Assembly (NCBI GenBank): GCA_002812745.2
Contig: NCSJ02000120.1
Coordinates: 57,402 to 121,401 of the forward strand
Origin: Scytalidium lignicola
Lineage: Eukaryota > Ascomycota > Leotiomycetes
Direction: 5' to 3'
DNA: 64,000 bases
Numbering within the stretch: position 1 is the first letter of the stretch; each line of letters opens with the position of its first letter. A program made the translations under genes and the position numbers. Below the pieces are notes generated by a model, which did no database searches, was not told where the DNA came from, and saw only the letters and a program-made list of their open reading frames with translations. This document shows, piece after piece, positions 49,807 through 60,333 of the stretch.

Positions 49807-50285
49807 CGAGCCCAGAACCACGGGTCTGTGCGCTACAAGGCATTTCACTCTCAATTCATAAGGATTAGGTACCAAATCATTATTTAATTAGGAGTAGATT
49901 ACTCATGGCGTTGCATAAGTACAGTCACCTAATGCTCTTGCTTTAAAATCAACTTATTAATTCAATCTTGGGGTATTGCATCTTACTCTTCTCTTACAGC
50001 CTATTGTATCTCCTCTACAGTTGTAAGTTGATAGTAACGTCTATAAAGAGCTTGTTTGATCCTCCGCCAGCACTTTTCTATAGGATTCATGTTTGGTAAC
50101 GTAGAAGGATAAGGCGTATAGCCTTTTTATACTTCGTAGCTATCTTATAGTTTTTTTTTATGATGCTAGTCGTCAAGGAGAGGAGTAGTTGAAGGCATAT
50201 TCGTTAAATTGATCAAATTAGCGGTGGAGGGCTGAAAAGTCAGCAAAATGCCCTGTAGCGCACAGACCTATAGTTCTGGGCTCGT
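49807..50285 (-). mobile_element. Internally deleted Tc1/mariner-type element
   Basis: About 480 bp with inverted ends. Left: CGAGCCCAGAACCACGGGTC followed by TGTGCGCTACAAGGCATTT. Right: the complement with a few changes. TA lies at or one base from each end. The minus strand near 50100-49960 retains a transposase C-terminal fragment reading NPIEKCWRRIKQALYRR, the region following the last catalytic residue in Tc1-type enzymes. Everything upstream of it is deleted. Confidence 0.8.
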
Positions 50286-50339
50286 TAAGCTTGTCAAGAA
50301 CAGTTGTATAGCAAAGATATTAACTAATCATATCCTTCA

Positions 50340-51960
50340 TACTACTTTTAAAATACCATAAATATTACTTATTTATTATATTATAATATTACTTAAAATA
50401 AAATAAACTTAAAAATTATTATAATAAAATTAAGGTTTATTTTTTTAAAGTTTATATTTATAATTAAGATAAAAGTTTTTTCTAGTTTTTTTAAAGTATA
50501 AAAATTAACTTAAAACTAATTTATAAAGTACTTAAGTTAATAAATTCTAATGTTATATTCATAAGAAGTTTTATAATACATTTCTATGTAAATTATTGTA
50601 ATTAAAGTATTTGTTTATATGAAAATTATTAATTATTTACATTTAGTATTTTATCCTTAAAATTTGTAACTTAAAGCATCGTGCTAAAAGTAGCTTCAAC
50701 GTGGCTGACCGGGCCTGAGGGGATAGGATTCTACTGCAAGAAGGATCAAAGCACCGCATTATCGCTTTGCTCGTTCAATTTAGCAAGTTATCGTTCACTG
50801 AACATCTTAAGCAAGCATTATGAATAGGCAGCTCGGACAAGGGCTCATCGCCATAAGCAGAAGGTGGATTCTTGCATGCAAGATAAGTAATCGTTATTCG
50901 ATTGGGTAAGTTATGATGGACGAAGGAAGAGGGCCTCTTTTCAGCGTTGGATTAGATTAATTGATAAATGCCTCTTCGCCTAACGTAATTCTCGGTCCAC
51001 CCGATCACCCACTCTACCCGATCAAGGTTATATAACTATTATAACTATTAAAAACAAATATATAATATTAGCTTTTAAACTTAACTTTATTAAATAAATT
51101 AAAAGTGTTTTAAAGTGCTTTAAAGTTAATTATATTATTTATTTATTTATTATTATTAATAATCATTTTCTAATTTTCTTACAAGTTATTATATTATTTA
51201 AGGAGTAAAACCTTTCTTTTAAATACAATTAAAAGTAATAAAGTTTAACTATAAGGATTAACTAATTTAATTATTATAACTTATTCTTTATTACTAAGTT
51301 TTAAAAGTAAAAGTTTGTTATAACAATTAAAGGATATAATTACTTTAATAAAAGTAATAATACTTATAATAAAGTTTATTTTATCAAAATTATAAATATT
51401 CTTATTTAAAATCTTATATTATACATTTATAATTAACATATTATCAAACTACTTTTAAATAAGCTTTAAATCTTTACATTTAGTTTATTTATAATTATAT
51501 TAATGTATATACTTAATGATTAATTATAAGTAATATTTCAAAAATTCTTCAAACTAGTTTTTACTTATAAGATAAAAAGNAAGTAAATTCTTTACACTTA
51601 GTAATTAATATATTAATTATTAATTATATACTTAAAAGTTTAAAAGATAAACTATACTTGTTTATAAAAAGTATTTATTATATAAATAATTATTTTTAAA
51701 GTTAACTTATTTTAAAGCATTTTATATATATAGTTTAATATTAAAAAGTACTTTAAAGTTAATCATTTAATATAAAACAAGAAAATTTAAAAACATATAT
51801 TACTTTATGAATAAATATGATTTATCCTTTTTTAATTATGTTTATAATAAGGACTTTTCCTTCTTGTTATGAATCTAGGATTTTAAGCATTAAAGCATGT
51901 TATAGTTNAAAAAATAATTATTCAAAGTTGTAATGTTAATAGAATTGATGATTTGGTAAG
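50340..51960. other. AT-rich DNA enclosing a ~320-bp GC-richer island (50690-51020)
   Basis: Flanking parts are extreme AT-rich with no coding potential, like the left 17 kb. The island begins near AAAGCATCGTGCTAAAAGTA and ends near CACCCGATCAAGG. It contains GGTCCACCCGATCACCCACT-type repeats but no frame and no recognisable RNA gene. Confidence 0.5.
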
Positions 51961-53167
51961 AAGGTAATCAGTAGGACTGGGTGGTTAGTAAGACCGGGAA
52001 TTACGTTAAGCTTAAGCCCTTGTATTATAGTGGGTTTTAGTGGGGGCCTACTAAAATACAGTAACTTACAACTTTATAGTAAAGGCTACAAGGCCTAATG
52101 GCGTAAAATCCCTATTCCCGACTTGGTTGACCGCTCCGTACTGCTCCACTCTTTGCCGGCCAAGTCCGGTAGCGGGGTTAATACCCAACCTTCTTGTGGT
52201 GAGGGGCCATCCTGAAGATAACAGCAAAGCTACTACAATAGTTTTGCTAGGAAGCATTGCCCGTAAGCTGCATAAATGGATCAGGCGGGCATATTTTTGA
52301 CCTTCCCGAATCATTTCCCCATATATTTTTGCATAATCAAATATATTGTTGAGTTTTAGTGTAAAATGGCCGATCGGTCCAAACTTATAGCCCAGTACTG
52401 TACGTAAAATTAGAGAAATGCCTCAACTTGGGCTGCTCGAATCTCATGCAATTACTAGGGTAACCACTGTATTTAGTTTTCACGTAATACTGCCATGCAA
52501 GCAACCTACGGTCGTAACTGAATCAGGCAGGACGTCTTAGATTCCTCCACACCGGGCCTCCTCTTTGTCTTAGGACACCGGAGCAATGCCAGCAAATAAT
52601 TTGCAGCGCCATTATCTTTTAGAACCGCACAGAAGAATATCAGCAGGAACTCGGGAGCAATAGTTCACGGCCGTATAAGCAGGGTGTGACTTACTTGTCA
52701 AGGTGTGGGGAAAATAAATGGCACGCTAGTAAGACCTCAAGATGTTTTCACTTTAGCAATGTATTGATAATAACTCAAGAAAATGTATTAAGAGGTAAAA
52801 AAGCCTGGATTTTCTCCAATATCGACTGAGTTTAACGAGAAGAGGCAGTTTGCTGTTGCTGTGTTGAGATATCTTGCACTTACCAGTGTAGGCTTGAGTG
52901 TGCCATTTTTTCTCACATCCTGCCTGGTTGGAATACGGGGCAACGCAAACGTTAAGCGTACAATGGCTTACTCCCACCCCTCTTGAACTAACCTACAGAC
53001 TGCACAGACCATTATTACTCCTCAAAGCTAGCTATTTTCTATTGACGCCATACCTTTATCAATATCCTTCACAACTTTAAGGCATTGTCTGTAATAATAC
53101 AGTCAATTCATTCGTATCATCTTGCTGCCGCATACCAATCACAAGCTCTCTACCTCGAAACATCGCC
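51961..53167. other. Intergenic region upstream of acyltransferase 2
   Basis: Base composition is normal. Short frames at 52066-52314 and 52753-52977 have no recognisable motif or partner exon. The part from about 53080 to 53167 is the likely 5' leader of the acyltransferase gene. No promoter element is distinctive enough to call. Confidence 0.5.
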
Positions 53168-54699
53168 ATGCCTCGGATCCAGGAATTCCAGCTTCACCCC
53201 TTTGGTTGGGAGAATGACCCAGAGGAGGAGCGATTCAAGCTCTCTACTATTGACTACTTAACGACAACGACCTATCTTCCCATGGCTATCTTTTTTAGGC
53301 TCGAAGAGGCAGAGAAGCCGTTGGTGCTAAATTAGCCATCTGTCTAGGAAGCAAGTTTGCTAACTCCTCCAACAGCAAGACTGCAGCAATACTTAAGGAA
53401 GGCATAGAGCGGACTCTCAGCCAGATTAGACACTTTTGTGGCACTATTGAGAGGGACGACGATGGCCACCACTCTATAGTCAAGAGGAAGAGCAGTACGG
53501 TCAAGTTTGTCATTCAGTACCTCGACTCCCCCGAGGATAAATTTCCGTCTTTTTCCGAGATCGCAGAAGCTCACTTCGTCTCGTCTATACTTGGCGACAT
53601 TGATGTCTTGTGCAATGCTCCTATGACTTGCGGCAGTAAGCCAGAAGCACATCCTGATAACCGCCCGGCAATCTCATCATTCAAAGCCAATTTTGTCCCT
53701 GGCGGTCTTATCCTTATTATACACGGCCACCATTACAGCAATGGCATCACAGGCTTTAACTTCTTGGTTGAACAGCTGGCAGGGAACTGTTATGCTATTG
53801 CACATGCGACCGAGTTCCCCTCCTTTGACATGAGGTGCCTTGATCGCAGCGTCTTGAGCTTCTTGGAGCACGACCGGCCGTCGAACTCCAAAGAGTCGCA
53901 GGTCGACGCGCCTCCTCGCCCCGGCGCAAACATGCAGCACAGGCAGTCGCAGTCGCTAATGTTCCACCTACGCAAGAGCAGAGCTGCAGAGCTGAAAAAG
54001 GCCGCCTCGTCTAGTGATGGCTCCTGGATCTCCACATACGATGCTGTATGCGCCATGATCTGGCGTATCCTCTCTAGGATCCGCGAGCCTCTGTATAAGC
54101 CTGGCTTAGATTACAGGCTGCTCTGGGCAACAGGCGTAAGCATACATAAGCTATTTACCAACCCTCCGCTACCTGCTGGTTTTCAGGGCAACTCACAAGT
54201 CGACATTAAATCCACTATGTCAACTATACCGCAGTTGACTCTAGCTGAAGTCATCTCAGAGGCGCCATTATCTAAGATAGCAAGCTATACACGTCAGCTG
54301 ACTGACAGTGTTACTGCCGATCTTGTGGCTGCTATGCTGCAGGAACATGCGCATGTGCGTAACAAGCACGACCTATCAATCAACCTTGCATCCTTCCCGC
54401 CTATGTCTATATTAGTGAGCGACTGGCGCATCGCTCATCTCTGCAAGTTTGATTTCGGCTTCGGTGAGCTCAGTGGTTGGCGGCACTTGTTCGGTGGGGT
54501 GCCCCCGTGCCAAGTCCTTGTCTATGCGCCGCATAAGGGCCCAGCTGGGAATGATGAGGGGATAGAACTCCAGATTACGTTTGAGACAGAGCTCGCGCCA
54601 CAGCTGATAAACGATCCGGAGTGGAGCAAGTATTTCGAGTTCAGGGGTGTTGATGCGTCGGATGGAGAAAGCATGAGTATTCAAAAATCCAAGTTATGA
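53168..54699 (+). CDS. BAHD acyltransferase resembling trichothecene 3-O-acetyltransferase (copy 2)
   Basis: Exons 53168-53319 and 53376-54699 are joined across a 56-bp intron (GTTGGTGCTAA...GCTAACTCCTCCAACAG). The result is 491 residues beginning MPRIQEFQLHPFGWENDPEE. The intron removes an in-frame TAG and joins FFRLEEAEKP to KTAAILKEGIERTL, the family order. The active-site region reads IIHGHHYSNGITGF. The catalytic His is His169 of an HxxxN (not HxxxD) motif with Asn173 in place of the structural Asp. DFGFG at 410-414 stands for DFGWG. Members related to Tri101 acetylate hydroxyls of terpenoid or polyketide products. The Asp-to-Asn change may lower activity or mark a subgroup. Faces the P450 tail-to-tail. 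Confidence 0.87.
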
Positions 54700-55280
54700 T
54701 CACGTAGCCAATTCCCATGAAAAAGACGGCAGGGTGCGAGTCGTACATGATATCAGCTCAAGGACTACAGGGCGTATACTCTGAAAAGAGTGGAGGTGCA
54801 GTTGTTTCCACTGAGGGGAGCTATTCCCCGAGTCTTAAATAGCCTCTAAGCCGTGACTGGCTGAGAGCTCAGGGTGGTGTTCGAGCCTCAAACTCGGCTA
54901 AGCTAGGCTACTTTTAGAACTGGGCCCACCGGCTTATTTATATTGTGCTGTAAGACTCAGAAACCTTTACTCTTTAGCTGTTGGTTTTTCGTCAATACTA
55001 GTCTTCGATTTCAGATCAGATCAGTCTCCGTGACATTAATATTTTAATAATTTTTAAATAATATGATAAGTCGGTTTTAAATTTAAAATTAAAAACCGAG
55101 AATTATTTAATAAACACCTTATCTCGACCCTTTTAAAGCATCAGTGCAGGGATATCACTGCGTCACTGTATGGGAACGACACACGGTACCCACAGTGCAA
55201 CGCATCTCTTGTTAACATCAACCACATGTTACCCAGGACGGAATATCCATGGGATACTGTGCAGTTGCACCGCAGAGAAC

Positions 55281-57054
55281 TCATCCATGGCGCAGCTTTA
55301 CGTAAACCTCCATCTCCGGCCTTAGCCACGTCACAAAGCCCTTTTGGTCTCTCATCCAGTTTTGCGACTTTTCACTTAACCGCATGTCAAATTTCCACAC
55401 AGCCCGGCCTAGAATCAGTTTCCCCTCCGCATAGGCCAGACTTGCGTCGAGTCAGTTAGCCCAAATCTTGCACGTCCATTTGCCCCTCCGCCAGGGCAAA
55501 TCATAATAATAGTGTGACGTACCTTCTCCCTATGCAGTTGCGTGGGCCCACGCTGAACGGCTGCAGAACTTCTCGCCGATCATCCGAGAATGCTGCCACG
55601 TCGATGAATCGTTCCGGGATGAACTCCTCCGGCCGACTGAAGTTAAGAGGTGAATGGTAGGCGGCGTAATGGTTGACGCCCACTGACGTCTACTCAACTC
55701 AAGTCGTCATGGTCAGCAAAACTCAGTAGCTCCAGAGTGTTATAGCAAGTATTACTCAGTAGTAGTACTAGCTAGCAGCTTCTGTAAGATCAAGAACACG
55801 TACCCCGCCTGAAACATAGCCGCCATCGATAGTGGCTCCGCCCTTAGGGACCTGTCGCGGAAATCCCGGTACGGCCGGTGAGTATAAGCGCAAGCCCTCC
55901 TCGAGGACGGCAGCAAGATACGGGAGACGGTCGGTATTCTCAATGGTCATCATATCGTCGCTCGCAAATGAAGTCGTCAACTCATCCACCAGCTTCTGCA
56001 TCTTGTCCGGGTGTTGAAGAAGGAGAAACAAAGCCCCAGACAGCAGCGTAGCTGTCGTTTCGCTCCCTGCCTGAATCAGTGTAGCCGAGTTGCTTAGCAT
56101 CTCGTCGAAGGTGAGACCTTGGCCGGAGGGTTGGCGCAAGATGTGTTCCATGAAATCTGGGCGGGGGCGGTTGTTGTTCACTCGATGCGTTACCTTTTCC
56201 TTGGTGAGTTTCCGATGCCCATCTTGCCCCCTCACAGCATTGGAGGGAAGCATGGTATTCACGATCTGGCGGGCATACCGGCTCAGCAAAGGGATATGCT
56301 GTATGATCCGAAAGTGCATTTGGGCCTCCTCGATCTGATTCAACTTCGCGAGCCAATCAGTCGCGCCATTCTCGAGACATCCAAACGGCTCTCCGAATGC
56401 GAGATCCCCGATGATGTCAAATGTGACGAAGTTGAACCACTGGACCATATCTACGGGTGTCTCACCATGCTCGCATATCCGAGTAAGACCGTTGACGAAC
56501 TTGTTCACGTAGCCTTGGATCAGTGGTTCCTGCTCACGCAAGGAGCGTAGCGAGAACCCGGGAGAGTATAAGCGCCGGTAACGAGCGTGTTCCTCACGAT
56601 TTCCGTTGACTATGGTGGGCGCGTCAGGGTTTCTCACGTAGAATTCAGGGTCCTTGATCATTTCTAGCTCGGGCGCCTTCTTGTAGGCGTAGATATCTTT
56701 CCAAGCTTGGGGGTTGATGAATGAGAGATTGTTCGGAGCCATGCGCACAACGGGCCCGTATCTTGCGTGTAGCTCCTGCATCGCAAGGTGGTGTTTCCCC
56801 TTCCACATTGCCGCTAGATACGGGACCTTTGTCACCGCTCGGAGTCGAGGGCCTGGATATCTTGCTAAAGGATGGAACAAGACATTGTAACCAGCGGATC
56901 CCACCAAGTAGACAGCAACCTCTCTTCATTATTACGGTGTCTCCAAGTATTGGATGTACTTACTCACAAGTGTAAAGGTGCTAAAAATTATATTCGGAAT
57001 ATTTAGCAGAATCCAAGTATGGCTAGCCCGAGTGAAATTTGCCCAGTCAAACAT
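55281..57054 (-). CDS. Cytochrome P450 (microsomal, related to fungal isotrichodermin C-15 hydroxylase-type P450s)
   Basis: Four exons: 57054-56968, 56919-55804, 55689-55523, 55440-55281. Introns of 48, 114 and 82 bp give 509 residues in one frame. The N-terminal exon supplies the membrane anchor (WILLNIPNIIFSTFTL) before the proline-rich hinge YPGPRL at about 51-55. Then come the I-helix AGSETT (313-318), ExxR at 370-373 (EGLR), PERF (426-429) and the heme loop FSVGPRNCIGR with Cys453, completed across the last intron by SLAYAEGKL. The second intron uses an AG that restores TSVGVNHYAAYHSP. All core motifs are intact. Likely hydroxylates the pathway intermediate at the ER membrane. Confidence 0.9.
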
Positions 57055-57924
57055 TGTAGATTTGTATTATGCTTCTTTTCTAAAAGTCAACTGGAAAGAT
57101 GCCTCCGGCGCGTCGTGTCTAATGTTTATATATGGTTGTCCCTTTATATAGAAGTAACTTGTAAAAGAATTGCTAACAAGCTCGCGACGAAATATCATTT
57201 AAACATTTAGCAAAGAAGTATAAAAGCCATGCTACCCACATTGACTTTTACCCCACTATTAAAAGTGGGCATTTCTCAACAGAGGTACGTAAAGCAGTAC
57301 ACGATTACTTCGTCCCCGAATTGTTTAGCTATAAGCCACCTCTATCAATCTTTTATTTTCCTTGAAATTCTAAACCACAAAGCAAATGTTATAGGACGGC
57401 GAAGACTCAAAGCATAAGGACGAGCGCTAAGCACGTAAACATATGGCCACAAATTTCTTTCTCGTGTTATCTCTTGCTAGTTATCTCCTTGATCTATTAC
57501 ATAATACCATGTGAGTCAATCCTCGAAGGTCCTTTATCGCTCCCCTGCCCTTACTAGCACCGGCTGCTAGACACAGAAGCATAACATGTTAAAAGAATAT
57601 AAAAGTAATTTCTAGTTAAAGAACAACACAGTTACTTTAAAGGTAATATCACTTATATTAGTGTGTAATTTTTTCTTACCTTAAACTTATATAAAAAGTA
57701 ATTTTAATAGCCTCCGAATACGGAAAGTAAACCTAATACAGAAGGTAAATACTCTTCATGTTTATTGCATGCTTATTGCATAATCATTGCATATTGCCTT
57801 GCCTTGCTAATTTTTCTTAGTGTTGATATAATGTGCCCATTGCATTAATTGGACGAAGCTATTTGCTCCGCGCCTGTGGATTATAACCCACAGCTTGATG
57901 CTATCATCAACTACGTCTTGCCAT
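57055..57924. other. Intergenic region between P450 and dioxygenase
   Basis: Contains the P450 promoter region and an AT-rich patch around 57600-57800. Small frames (57019-57210, 57229-57417) show nothing recognisable. No repeat boundary was found. Confidence 0.45.
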
Positions 57925-58899
57925 TTAAGGCAGCCACATAGGCAAATGCAATGGTACTGTACTGTGGAGCTCCATAGTATCTGCATAACCCGACACATGC
58001 CCCTCTAGTTTAGGTCGCCGAGTAAACACGATTAGCATGTCTCTGGTGGCGGGCTTCGTCGTATCTAGTTGGTGCACTGATGTCACGCTGTGCTTGAAGT
58101 CGTGGTCTGCAAAGACCAGAGTGTCCAGGAAGTGCTGGTGGTGCACGCGCGCACGGATAAGGGTCGGGTTCGTCTCCCATACTTGCACGCCAGTGATCTC
58201 CTCGTTATCGTGCATGAAAGTAACGGCGCTATCAGGGCGCATGTTCTTGCTTTGCAGAAAGACCGTCATCGTGTGATCGGACCCGTCCGAGTGGACACCT
58301 TCGAGCGCCGGCTCTCCGAAAATGCCATTCTCCTTGGAAGTGTGTGTCCGCGCGTTGAACATGGTGCAGATCCAAACCGGAGAGGAATAGTCTAGGCGGT
58401 TGCGGGGCGTGACCGGGACGCCTTGGAAAATGAGTGCCTTGAAGATCATAAGTGCCTGAACGACTGTGTTGCCTTGCATGACCGTCGGAGTCTCGTCGAA
58501 CATCCTGGGGATCCCAGAGTCATGCCGCTTGTAGTCTTCTTGCACCGTTAATGTGTAAGGCTGTGCCTCAAGCCGTCGTATGCTGCGTGTCTCTGGGTCG
58601 ATGCAGTATCGCCCGTAAGTCACCGTGCGATAGTCGAGGGTTGGGTCGGGTCCCGTGAGGTCGCTGATCTGCTGGACAGACTCGAAGTCGTCTTTTCTGG
58701 CGCCGAGACCCTCCAAAATGGGGATCATGTCCTCCCCTCGGACGAAGATGAATCTATTTTGCAAGTATGTCTTGCGCAAAGCCATGATGGCAGCAATGGA
58801 CTCGTAGAATTGTGCATGATAGCGTCGTTCGAGGATATTTAAGATGTGAGGTCCTCGATGAAAGCTCTTGTGCCCGTTAACCCCATTAACGATGGGCAT
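57925..58899 (-). CDS. Fe(II)/2-oxoglutarate-dependent dioxygenase of the PF10014 (2OG-Fe_Oxy_2) type
   Basis: A single exon of 324 residues. The iron site is visible as EGVHSDGSDHT (His203-x-Asp205) and DFKHSVT (His270). Arg286 (ATRDMLIVFTRRP) is placed to bind 2-oxoglutarate. This arrangement matches PF10014, whose studied bacterial members hydroxylate free aliphatic amino acids such as isoleucine. The first ~80 residues (MPIVNGVNGHKSFHRG...) are less conserved. It is transcribed away from the PLP enzyme across about 1.4 kb and in the same direction as the P450. Inference: C-H hydroxylation of a free amino acid made by the PLP enzyme. No stop or frame break; ATG at 58899 is the first in frame. 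Confidence 0.87.
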   Translation of the reverse strand: MPIVNGVNGHKSFHRGPHILNILERRYHAQFYESIAAIMALRKTYLQNRFIFVRGEDMIPILEGLGARKDDFESVQQISDLTGPDPTLDYRTVTYGRYCIDPETRSIRRLEAQPYTLTVQEDYKRHDSGIPRMFDETPTVMQGNTVVQALMIFKALIFQGVPVTPRNRLDYSSPVWICTMFNARTHTSKENGIFGEPALEGVHSDGSDHTMTVFLQSKNMRPDSAVTFMHDNEEITGVQVWETNPTLIRARVHHQHFLDTLVFADHDFKHSVTSVHQLDTTKPATRDMLIVFTRRPKLEGHVSGYADTMELHSTVPLHLPMWLP

Positions 58900-59126
58900 A
58901 GTGTTTTGATAATGAAAAAGTTCAAACTTCGGTCATTGAGGTTGTGAGATAAGGTGTTAGTCTTCTTATACAGCGAAGGCTATAGCCATATTATAAGACT
59001 ACAAACACTGTAAACGTGTCACGTCGAGCACCTCTGCTCACTTATTGTGGGACGTTGGTCAAGACTACTGCAATGCCTCTCACCTCCTCCTTCACCCCAC
59101 ACTTCAAGTACAGTTACATGATTGTA

Positions 59127-59464
59127 CAGAGGTCGCGGTNAAAAAGTCATGACTATTCTGCCAAGCCACTAGTGCTAAATATTCTAAAGCATTATTTTCT
59201 ATGTAAATTGGTATTAAATTCAATAAAACTACTATAATCAAACCCTATTAGGATTTTTCTTCCTTTATTTACTACTTGTTCTAGTTTTACATATTTATTC
59301 TTATCATTTAAAACTATAACCTTTTGTAAAAAGAAGAATTATTTATTATCTAAATATGCTAAAGTATTTAATACTTTGCTAAACTTACTATATATGTGCG
59401 CTAAATCCACTAGTGTTTACTAGTAGCTTAGCAGAATAATCATAACTTTTTACTATAACCTCTG
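59127..59464. mobile_element. 338-bp non-autonomous relative of the Tc1/mariner element at 39421-41100
   Basis: Begins CAGAGGTCGCGGTNAAAAAG and continues TCATGACTATTCTGCCAAGC; the right end is the inverted ACTTTTTACTATAACCTCTG. It is flanked by TA at 59125-59126 and 59465-59466. About 200 bp at the left and a short right end match the larger element; the middle, including both catalytic regions, is missing. It is AT-shifted relative to the larger copy. It sits in the shared upstream region of the dioxygenase and PLP-enzyme genes. Confidence 0.85.
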
Positions 59465-59466
59465 TA

Positions 59467-60333
59467 CTCGTTAATAATTAGTTTGCTCGGTTATAAGCAA
59501 TAATACAGTATATTAAGTTATAAGTTAGTATTAGAACTTAAAATTAACAAATTCGACAATTTAACAATTTGATAATTTAATTAAAGTTATATTAATAATT
59601 TTAAAATTTTAATAATTTAACAATTTAACAATTTACTTTAATAAAAGCAAATTAATTAATATTTATTATAAAAGTAGTTATAATTATAATTTCTTATTTT
59701 TAAAATTTAATAATTAATTTTTTTTATAATTATAATTAAGTTAATTGAAAAAAAAGTATATTTAAGTTTAAATAATTAAGTTTAACTAATTAATTTTTTA
59801 AATAATAATTTTTAAAAATAAAAACTTTTAATTAAAAATTAAAGATTTATATAAAATAAATAAAAACNAAAAATTTAATTAATGTATTAAATGTTTTTAA
59901 CAAACTGATTATTATATTAGATTTTATTCTTATTATAATATTTTTTTTTTAAATAAAGAATTAAAATAATTAATCAAAGAAAAAGTAATATAAAATTNAT
60001 TATAAATGAATTAAGATTTTATCAAGTTTAACGAATAAATACTTTATAATAAAAGTATTCTTTTTTGTTTAAATNAAAAATTATATAATAATTTATATAA
60101 TTTGTTATTATTAAAGAATAATAAAGTTTTAACAAATAATGTTAGTCCATGTGCGACTTACCCTTGCACCACTAAAGAATTGCAAGCAGCACTCATCCTG
60201 GCGACGCTTTGCCATATTACTAGGCTTTACATCGGCTCCTTTCACACTATAAAGCTAGGGCAAGTAAGTGGCAAAAGAATTATCTAACGTTAAAGTTACT
60301 TCATTTCTCTGCCTCGTCCCAACGGCCATCTCA
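59467..60333. other. AT-rich upstream region of the PLP-enzyme gene
   Basis: 59480-60130 is extremely AT-rich, without coding potential. The last ~190 bp return to normal composition and probably hold the core promoter and leader. No TATA box or operator is distinct enough to call in such AT-rich DNA. Confidence 0.5.

Noticed and set aside
60268..60333. GTG start 22 codons upstream of the PLP-enzyme ATG
   Set aside because: Eukaryotic start should be ATG; the upstream codons add no conserved sequence.
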